A stretch of 64,000 nucleotides of DNA from Rhododendron vialii. Taxonomy: Eukaryota > Streptophyta > Magnoliopsida > Ericales > Ericaceae. The translations under genes were made by a program, and so were the position numbers. The notes under the pieces were generated by a model, which had not been told where the DNA came from, did no database searches, and saw only the letters and a program-made list of their open reading frames with translations. The stretch spans positions 6,067,001-6,131,000 of the forward strand of contig NC_080561.1 of the NCBI RefSeq assembly GCF_030253575.1, in the 5' to 3' direction. Each line of letters starts with the position of its first letter. Position 1 is the stretch's first letter. This document shows positions 56,142-64,000 of the stretch, one piece after another.

Positions 56142-57542
56142 AATTTCAAAGATCTTTGTTATCGTCTTGAGGTAGGGACTTCTTTACCTCTTTTGTGTGT
56201 ATATATGTTGAAATGGTGTAGAAATCGTGCTTGGATCGTCCCCCTTTGGTGCTTTAAATGTCTGTCAAAACTGCAGAAAATCGCCTCGAAACAGCGGGGT
56301 ATTGATATCCAAATATGGGATATCGATACCCCATCCTTCTCTGGATTTCCCGCTGGCCAGGTATTGATACCTGATTTCGGGGTATCAATACCCCTTGTTG
56401 TTCTGGACAGCTTTGATGCTATTTGTGTTTTCTTCGATCGTTTCAACCCCAATCGATTCTAAACCCTTTTGGATACCTTGTAGCCTATCTTTTGCTTATC
56501 TAATTGACGCCCTATGATTAATTGATGTTATTCGTGATCCTTAGGCCTTCCGTTAGTAAGAAATGATAAGGGACTAATTAATTAAAACTTGTTATTTCGC
56601 GTATTATTGATCGGTTGAATGTTTATGAATATTTGTGACATGTTTATGATATGGTTGGCATTTCGTAACATATTTTGTGTTGGATTGTGGTCTTGGGAGA
56701 GTCATAACTTGTTAGTCGAGTGAGGAAATGGTCGTTTGTGTCGGGAGTTAATTTAGAAAGTCTCGTAACGCAAGAGGTGGTAATACGAATACTTAGACGG
56801 TCTCGTAATGCAAGGGGTGGTAATACGGTGACCCGAGTTGTAGGGATCACTGTGACGCAAGGGGTGGTAACACGGTAATCCTCGTGGTGTTATCCGGTAA
56901 CGCAAGGGGTGGAAATACTGATGGAGGGGATTTTGGGCAATGGTGAATCGTATCGAGGTTATTGAGTCGTTTGACATTGAGTGAACTTAGTGACATTTCA
57001 AGCTATATGCATGTGATAGAATGATCATGTTGAACGTTGGGAATATCCTTAAATCACTTGTTTCCATTGTTTGAGCTGTACCTCTTGCCTTCATTTCACC
57101 TCCACATTTCATCATGTTTACATATAGAACTGGTAAAGGTTTCCTACTGGGCTAGTGTAGCTCAACCTAATCTTTCTTTTCAGGACAAAATGCTGGACAA
57201 TAGCTCGCATGCTATGTATGCTTAGGAATGAAAGACTTTTTGGAAGTTAATCTCACATAGTTACTTAGCAGCTTTGTATTAACCTTATTTTGACAGAGAT
57301 GTAACTGTAACTCATTATCTTAATCCTTTTGACTAAACGTTTGTAATATTCTAAACAGGATCATACTTGCATTTATGTATTTTGGGGCGAAAGGGCCAAA
57401 GTTGTAAACCTTTGATCGTGGGGATTTAATTTGTAATTTAAGACAGGTGGGAACTTTTTTTGGGTAATATGTATGATAGGCGAGGCTCTTTATTTAAAAT
57501 GTATTACTTAATTATGTTGAAAATTGAGAGCGTGACAACTGG

Positions 57543-58440
57543 GCCGAAGAAACAAGTAGTGAACGTTCGCCAGGGGCAAGAAGGCCAGGGCAGTTCAGGC
57601 CAAATGACCAACAAGGGTCGACCTCCGCAGCACCCTCAGCCACAGTCATGGCAACAAACGAAGAGAGAACCATGGCCAGACGAGTACGTGGCCGAACATA
57701 CGGCATTCACCGAACCTATCTACAAACTCCTAAACATCATTGGTAAATTACCATTCTTTGTTTGGCCAACAGTACTCTTAGGCACCGTCGGGAGAGGACC
57801 AGGGATGTGTACATATCACAAGGAGCGCGGCCACTAAACTACACAATGCCGACCTTTCAAACGGTATCTAGAAGAGCTCGCAGCAGCTGGGCATCTAAAT
57901 CAGTGGATTGACGTTCGGCGAAATCCACTTCCTCCACCTCCACCGATCATCGGCAATCTCGTAAACGTTATACAAGGACTGGTTTCCGAAGACAGGGCAG
58001 TCGAGCTTCGTTCAGAAATTGACAGAGCCATCACCTCTTTACCCGTTTGCAACGTCGGCATTTCGGGAAAGCGACAATGGGAAGATCCGAGCCTCGGCAA
58101 CCCTATTACTTTTACGTCTGACGACTTGAAAGGTGTGCAACTCCCTCATACGGATGCCCTCGTTATTACTGTTACTATTGATAGGTCAACCGTTCAGCGG
58201 GTGTTGATAGATCAAGGAAGCTCGGCGGACATAATGTTTTATTCAACATTTCAGAGCCTCGGATTATCTCCCGCTCAACTTCGGACAGCATCCACTCCTC
58301 TCATCAGTTTTACTGGAGCCCTGATTTGGCCACTCGGCTTAATCTCTCTCTCTGTGCGGGCTGGATCATGGGCTCTTGAGATCGAGTTTGTGGTGGTCGC
58401 TTCTCCCAGCCCATACAACGTAATACTCGGCCGAACCTAG
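57543..58440 (+). mobile_element. Tat element: end of gag and protease
   Basis: The sequence resumes right after the second ACTGG with the zinc-knuckle region of gag (CTYHKERGH) and goes on to the aspartic protease region (VLIDQGSSADIMFY, VILGRT). It is broken, as counted under the whole element. Confidence 0.8.
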
Positions 58441-58732
58441 CTGCACGAGATGAAGGCAGTCGCTTCTACTTTTCACCAGGTGGTAAAATTTGTTGGATGG
58501 AATGGTCGTCAGGAGAGCCTCCGAGGGGATCAGATCCAGTCAAAGAAGTGCTACATCACCACTGTAACAAAACAAACGGAGCTTTATGGAAGTACAATGC
58601 GTGGCAGCCACTGCTGTCCCACTAATTGAAGATGTTGGTGTGCCAGCCGAGGAAAGATCTACCGAGGAGTTAATACGATTTTCAATCACCGAGGGTGAAG
58701 GAAGATATTTTCTAATTGAGCGTTCTTAGAGC

Positions 58733-60241
58733 GTGACCAAACGCAAGGAGATGTGTGACTTCCTGATGCGAAACATAGAAGTATTTGCTTGGACTCCGCA
58801 AGAAATGCCGGGTGTGGATCCCACGTTCGCCGTGCACGCATTGAATGTCGATTCAAGTAAGCGGCCGGTGGTGCAGAAAGTCCGACGCTCGTCCGCCGCA
58901 CACGTCGAAGCCGTGATGACAGAGGTGGATCAACTGTTAAAGGCTGGCGCCATTCGGGAAGTTTTATATCCCACCTGGCTTGCCAATCCAGTGGTTGTGC
59001 CGAAGAAGAATGGGAAGCTACGGGTTTGTGTTGATTACACAAACCTCAATGACGCCTGTCCTATGGATCGATTTCCCCTCCCTCGGATTGAGCAAATGGT
59101 GGACGCAACAGCAGGATGCGAACGCCTAAGCTTTATGGATGCATACCGGGGCTATCATCAGATAGCTTTGGCTCTGAAAGATCAGGAGAAGATGGCCTTT
59201 ATTTCTCCTCGGGGAACTTACTGCTACAAGGTCGTGCCGTTCGACCTGAAGAATGCTGGTGCAACCTTCCAACGCTCCATCACAAAGATGTTTCCTGGTA
59301 CGCTCGGCAGAATACTAGAAGCTTATATCGATGATCTGGTTTGCAAAAGCACATTCGCTCGGGACCACCTTCGGGATCTGGGAGAGGTCTTTGCTGTTTT
59401 GAAATGGCGGAAGTTGCGCCTCAATGCTAAGAAGTGTGCGTTTGGTGTAAGCTCAGGGAAGTTCCTTGGTTACATAATAAGTCGCCGAGGAATCGAAGCT
59501 GATCCCACACAGATCTTGGCCGTGCAAAATCTCCGAGCTCCGACTACTATGAAAGAGGTACAACGACTTACAGGAATGGTGGCTGCCCTGAACCGTTTCA
59601 TCCGACGTTCGGGCGATTTTTGCCATCCGTTTGTTCGAGCAATCATGACTAGCCGATGCAAATTTGTATGGACCGAAGAGTGTGAGCAGGCTTTGCAATC
59701 CTTAAAGCAATACCTGTCCCACGCTCCTTTGCTCGTCAAGCCCCTTCCCGACAAAGATTTATATCTTTACCTTGCTGTTTTGGATCATGCTACCAGCGCA
59801 GTGCTTGTTCGGAAAGAGGGGATGGAGCATCAACCAATCTTCTACTCAAGCAAAACGATGATGGACTCTCAAATGAGGTATCTGCCCACGGAGAAATTGG
59901 CATTGGCCCTCGTTTCAGCTAAAACGAGCCTCTTGCCTTACTTTCAATCCCATAGGATTGTGGTCCTCACTGAGTTTCCTCTCAAAGCTGTCCTTCGAAA
60001 GACGGACACATCAAGCCGGATCCTGAAATTCTCTCAAGACCTAGCCAATTTTGACATCCAGTTTGAACCTCGGACCGCCATCAAGGGTCAGGCCTTGGTC
60101 GACTTCTTTGCCGAGCTCACTCCTGGATTGCAAGACGAAGCCAACGCCTTGGCCACCGCTGCGGAAGAAGCTCGAATTCAGGACGAAGAAGTTTTGGAAG
60201 AACCATGTAGCCATCCTGCGGAGCCCCTCCGTGCTCGGTAG
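58733..60241 (+). mobile_element. Tat element: reverse transcriptase and first RNase H
   Basis: The RT region shows RVCVDYTNLNDACP, DAYRGYHQI and the YIDDLV box. It is followed by the gypsy-type RNase H region (YLAVLDHATSAVLVRKE to ALVDFFAEL). 58441-58732, just upstream, is a degraded link region without a long frame. Confidence 0.88.
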
Positions 60242-60301
60242 ACCCTGGGACAAAAGAAACCGAAGCGGTAATGGAGGCTCTTCTCTGGCGACGCCTGGCG
60301 A

Positions 60302-60856
60302 ATGACCGTCGATGGAGCCTCGAATGTTCACAGGGCTAGTGCGGGCATCGTCCTTGTGTCTCCGAGCGGGACTGTGCATGAAAGCGTGGTTTCGATTGGG
60401 TACCCAGCGACGAACACCGAAGTGGAATATGAAGCTCTGATTGCAGGCCTCCAACTTGCTCTTCAGCTTGATGCAGATTCGGTTCACATCTTTTGTGACT
60501 CTCAGCTTATTGTGGGTCACTTAAACGACGATTATCAAGCCAAAGACCAGCGTATGAATGCTTACGTTAGCCACGTATTGACCTTGTTCTGAAGATTTGG
60601 CCGAGTGGAAGTGGAATGGATCGCTCGGGAGCACAATGCGCATGCTGACGCCCTGGCAGGTCTTGCTTCGGTTTACCGGACCTCGGGCAGTCGCACTATT
60701 GTCTTTGACGAAGTCGTAACGCCGAGCTTCGAGCACTCATGCCAACTAGTAATGGCGATTTCCCTCGGTCCAAGTCAACTAGATCCAATAATTGATTATC
60801 TGAAGAACCAGGTGTTACCACCGAACAAACGCGACGCACACAAACTCCGTTGCTGA
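60302..60856 (+). mobile_element. Tat element: second (archaeal-type) RNase H
   Basis: VDGASNVHRASAGIVL, EYEALIAGLQLAL and DSQLIVGHLN are the signatures of the extra RNase H domain that marks the Tat lineage. It is broken. The remaining stretch up to 60856 includes EWIAREHNAHADALAGLAS. Confidence 0.88.
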
Positions 60857-60943
60857 GCAGCCAATTATTTCCTGGATCCAAACGACAACCTCTACCGACG
60901 GATTTTCACTGGCCCAGATTTACGTGTCGTCCACGAAGACCAC

Positions 60944-62005
60944 GTGAAGACCATTCTGGAAGAACTCCACTCGGGAAGCTGTGGGGCGCATTCTGGAGGA
61001 CGGTCCCTTGCACAGCGTGCGCTGACGCAGGGCTATTGGTGGCCGAAGATGGTTAAACAGTCGGAAGAGTACGTGAAGCGATGTGTTCGATGCCAACAGC
61101 AGGCATCTCTCATCCACCAGTCTGCCTTCCCCCTTAAAATGATCACTAGTCCATGGCCATTCGCAGTTTGGGCTTTAAACATAGTTAACAAAATGCCAAA
61201 GGCACCTGGAGGATTTGAGTATATGCTCACAGCCACAGATTTGTTCACTACGTGGGTTAAAGCTTCCCCCTTTGTCAAGACAACTGCAAGCGACGTGGAA
61301 CGTTTTATTTGGAAGCATATCATCTCACGGTTCGGCGTACCTTACGCCATCCTTTCTGACAATGGCTCCCAATTCGTCGTATCCGCCATCAAAGCTTTTT
61401 ATGCTAAGCGCCACATCACGATCCATAATTCCTCCGTGGCCTATCCTCAGGGCAATGGACAAGCCGAAGCTTCTAACAAGACGATCACTCGGGGGCTTAA
61501 GCGCCATTTGGACCGGAAACTCGGTAAATGGGTGGAAGAGCTTCCACACGTTTTATGGGCCTATCGTACCACCCCTCGGCGGTCTACCAGCCGTACCCCA
61601 TTTGCTATGGCCTACGGCATGGAAGCTGTCCTCCCCTTGTCTACTATGATTCCAACAGCCCGAACGAAAAATTTTAACCCTGTGGATAATAATGCTCTTG
61701 TGGGGGCCGAGTTAGACTTTGCCGAAGAACTACGTGACAATGCTAACCTTCGGCATGCGGCGTATCAGCAAGAAGTAGCCAGAGGCTACAACCGAAATGT
61801 CCACGCTCGTCCGTTTAACGTTGGGGACTTAGTCCTTCGGATGGTTACCGAAGCATCAAAGTTAACCAAACTGAAGGATCCCTATGAAGGACCCTACCGA
61901 GTGGTGGAAAAGATTGGACATGGCGTCTACAAACTCGCTAAGATGGATGGAACCCCAATTGCTAATCCATGGAATGCTCAAAAACTTCGAAAATTCCGCG
62001 GCTAG
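60944..62005 (+). mobile_element. Tat element: integrase
   Basis: 353 open codons hold the zinc-binding HSGGRSLAQRALTQGYWWP and CVRCQQ region, the core with TATDLFTTW, SDNGSQFV and GQAEASNKTI, and a C-terminal region ending YKLAKMDGTPIANPWNAQKL. There is no chromodomain, as expected for Tat. Confidence 0.9.
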
Positions 62006-62744
62006 TACTGGTATCCTCCTTTTTTCATTTCTTCTCTTGTACTTACATTTTGTTCGGAATGTACGCCTTTGAGCGTCGTTTACTTAATGCAAGTTTCTTT
62101 ATTTATTCAGTTGTTTCCCTATTATTCATTTTAACTGGGGTATCTCATCTAGCCCCGGGTTCATGCCCTCGGGGCGCAGGTACTTCCTCCCCGTGACCGA
62201 TACGCTAGGTATGGACTTCAATTGTTCGGGCAAAATTCTCATAGTCCTTGGTCATTTCTTCGTTCGGGCGAAATTCTCGTAGCCCTTGGAACATCACTCG
62301 TTTGCACGTCCTACGTTCAGCTTTGTTTACCCATTCTACTGCCTTATTGTATTCCCACAGCAATACAATAGGGCAGGGGGCTACTATATGGGTAAACCCG
62401 AGTACATGTTATAGTAACTCCTATTCATATTCTTATTAACCGGGCGAAAAGGCTTGGCAAGTATGTGATGTGTTTTCATTCAACAAGCATTGGTTAAGTT
62501 AAAGTGTTGACACAGAAAAACACTCATAACTAAGACTTCCACCGAACAAGGAAACATGTAGATTTTTCCATAAAACATAAAAGAACTTCTATCATTCAAC
62601 AAGGTATGGCAATGGTAAATCGTTCAGTGCCACCCTCAAAACTGTATCATTACAAACTTCGGTGCGGCCAAAGACTAATTGTTCAAGGCCGACCGTGTCG
62701 ATTACAAAGTCAAAAAAAAAAAACGAAACAAACGAAAACAAAGT
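62006..62744. other. Tat element: non-coding stretch after integrase
   Basis: It contains a two-copy repeat of about 42 bp (GTTCGGGCAAAATTCTCATAG near 62223 and GTTCGGGCGAAATTCTCGTAG near 62264) and a strong foldback at about 62325-62397 (GTTTACCCATTCTACTGCC against GGCAGGGGGCTACTATATGG). No ORF of note. Confidence 0.7.
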
Positions 62745-64000
62745 CTATTGGACTTCGGGAGGCGGTACAGCCGAGGTTGGCTCTGTGTGTTCACTAGGAG
62801 ATGCAGCATCCACAGCTTCGGGAGGAGGAGCGATTGGTTGCTCAGCCTCGACTGATGACAAAGGCGGGACCTCGACTAAGGACCTCCTTTCGTCGTCTGG
62901 CTCAACCCCTGCATCGTCCAAGCTGCTATTGTACCCAAGCATAAAGCTCGCCTTGTGTTGGGTCTCTTTCATTTCGGCTTGGACTTCTAGGATCTCATCT
63001 GCCATGTCCTCCTCAGCTTGAGCGTAACCTTTGTTATAATGCTCCGTGAACTCCTTCTCCATCTCTTCCTTCATCTCTCTCCTTCCCAACTCCCTTCCTT
63101 CGGCGAGTCCCTCATCATTGCCTTCTCCCCTCGTCCGTTCGGCTGCGTCCATGAGCCCCTTATTTAGGTCAGAGAGGTATGCAACCTGCAGCTCCAAAGA
63201 CTGCCGAACGGACTCCGACTGCTCCAAGCTCTTCTTGTAGTCGGCAGCCACATTTTTGTCGTGCTCCACCGACTGTTTGAGGAGCTTGGATTTCTTGTCA
63301 TGCTCGGTGAGGTACATCTGTGCACTCATTATAGATTGAGTGGCCTGCAATTAAACCAATTTAAAGTTATCCGAAGAAATTATGATGATGAAAACCGGAA
63401 TTTGTCATTAGCATGGAGAATTGGCTTACCCTCCCGGCGTGGTAGTAGTACTCGTTCAGTGCTGTCTTCAACGATGAGGGGCTATGGATGTCCCTCGGAA
63501 GAGCCAGCCCAGAATGTAGGGCGAAGCCCAGCGATGGGTCCTCCTTCAGGCTGTCAGACTTCAAAACTTGTTTTTTGTCCAACGTAATGAAGTCTGGAGT
63601 CCAAGGTGCATCGAGATCCAGGGATAAGCCTTTCCCTGGTCCCTTTTCGTCGGCCTCTTCTCCATTCTTCCCTCTTCCTCCTGCCTCAATCTCCTTCGGT
63701 GTTGTTTTGGCCTTTTTGCTGGTCGGGGCGCCCTTGGGGGATAGGGGTGTAGAAGTGGGCCGCTTTTGTGCACGCTCGGGCGCAGGAGCCCTAGGGCTCG
63801 GACCAGATCCCGAGGCCCCAGGGGCTTCAGCTTTCTTGAGCCCTCTCCCCCTCTCCTTCTCCTCCAATTTTTGTTGGAGGACGGCTTTGAAGCTTCGGGG
63901 CGGCATTTCTTCTTGGAATGGCACTTCTTTGGTTGGTTGGCGGATTGTTCCTCGGAGTGGCCTCTCTTCGCTCGGAACTTGTTCGGGAGGCAAGCTCACT
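62745..64000 (-). mobile_element. Tat element: antisense ORF region (partial at window edge)
   Basis: Two open stretches on the minus strand (63367-63999, running off the window, and 62745-63350) follow one another. The first is rich in Pro, Lys and Ser (EVPFQEEMPPRSFKAVL). The second is Glu/Lys-rich and strongly coiled-coil in look, with a Pro-rich end. Between them, about 63346-63432, stands a short stretch with GTAAG and TTGCAG borders that could be an intron. Antisense ORFs between integrase and 3' LTR are known in the Tat lineage; their role is unknown. Confidence 0.72.

Larger units (their letters stand above)
40234..57537 (+). mobile_element. Solo LTR inserted in Tat gag, itself split by a tandem element
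   Basis: The ends are TGTAGAGATTCG (40234) and GAGCGTGACA (57537), with ACTGG on both sides (40229-40233, 57538-57542). Without the inner insertion (40623-56141 plus one AATTT) it is about 1780 bp. It resembles the LTRs of the inner element in its start TGTAGAGA, its end GTGACA and inner blocks such as CTACTGGGCTAGTGTAGCTC, so it is a related Tekay/Del-type LTR in plus orientation. A TATA box (TATAAAA, 40388-40394) and a pyrimidine-rich leader follow. No internal domains remain, hence a solo LTR. Confidence 0.9.
38594..64000 (+). mobile_element. Tat-lineage Ty3/gypsy element, interrupted by nested elements
   Basis: Parts in order are gag (38594-40233), a 17.3-kb block of younger insertions (40234-57537), the rest of gag and protease (57543-58440), RT and RNase H (58733-60241), a second RNase H (60302-60856), integrase (60944-62005), a non-coding stretch, and antisense ORFs from 62745 past the window edge. 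Two RNase H domains, the lack of a chromodomain, and the antisense ORF region all fit the Tat lineage. The element is broken, with about half a dozen breaks apart from the large insertion. No 5' LTR is recognised at its left side, and the 3' LTR must lie beyond the window, so the age cannot be read from LTRs; it predates the elements nested in it. Confidence 0.88.

Noticed and set aside
56121-56462. 113-codon plus-strand frame and its antisense partner
   Set aside because: It crosses the junction between the tandem element and the split solo LTR, and both strands are open by chance around the palindromes.
40234-57537. Reading the outer ends as LTRs of one very large element
   Set aside because: The start and end are two halves of one LTR of about 1780 bp split by the tandem element. 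The separate target duplications ACTGG and AATTT show two events.

Overview
The window reads as nuclear DNA of a eudicot plant. It is AT-rich, its host genes are intronless members of the plant-only DUF241 family, and it carries plant Ty3/gypsy elements of the Tekay/Del (chromovirus) and Tat lineages, tRNA-type SINEs, and a Stowaway-type MITE. The species cannot be told from the sequence alone. There is no bacterial gene, CRISPR array, rRNA gene or convincing tRNA gene.

Left part (1-38.5 kb): a cluster of seven apparently intact DUF241 genes: 3903-4700 (+), 14040-14864 (+), 18365-19168 (+), 20905-21720 (+), 26491-27312 (-), 31898-32722 (+) and 36263-37087 (+). Around them lie at least five broken DUF241 pieces. 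Each intact gene keeps a TATA box and an upstream TGTCTC motif in a shared promoter block. The genes grew by repeated local duplication, in both orientations, of a unit made of promoter, gene and 3' flank. A 40-bp minisatellite built on GGCCGC lies in four arrays; each array touches a DUF241 coding piece, which suggests the two travelled together in the duplications. Insertions between the genes are: a solo LTR (936-2602), a Tekay/Del-type element with near-identical LTRs but a decayed interior (6010-13846) in the promoter of the second gene, a second solo LTR (22460-24442), a third (about 33610-35349), a Stowaway-type MITE, two copies of a fold-back element and four SINE-like elements.

Right part (38.6-64 kb): one nest of LTR elements. 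The outer one is a Tat-lineage element on the + strand with gag, protease, RT, two RNase H domains, integrase and antisense ORFs that run off the window. A solo LTR inserted into its gag (target duplication ACTGG). Into that solo LTR went a Tekay/Del-type element that now stands as a tandem dimer, LTR-internal-LTR-internal-LTR, with an exact 6921-bp period and one shared target duplication (AATTT). Both internal regions look whole, and the three LTRs differ at only one base that I could find.

How it fits together: the host genes are a young tandem family whose spacing and promoters have been reshaped by transposons. The paralogous flanks serve as empty sites that confirm several insertions. 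I found no clear new multi-gene system. The most unusual signals are the minisatellite/DUF241 module and the tandem retroelement dimer.
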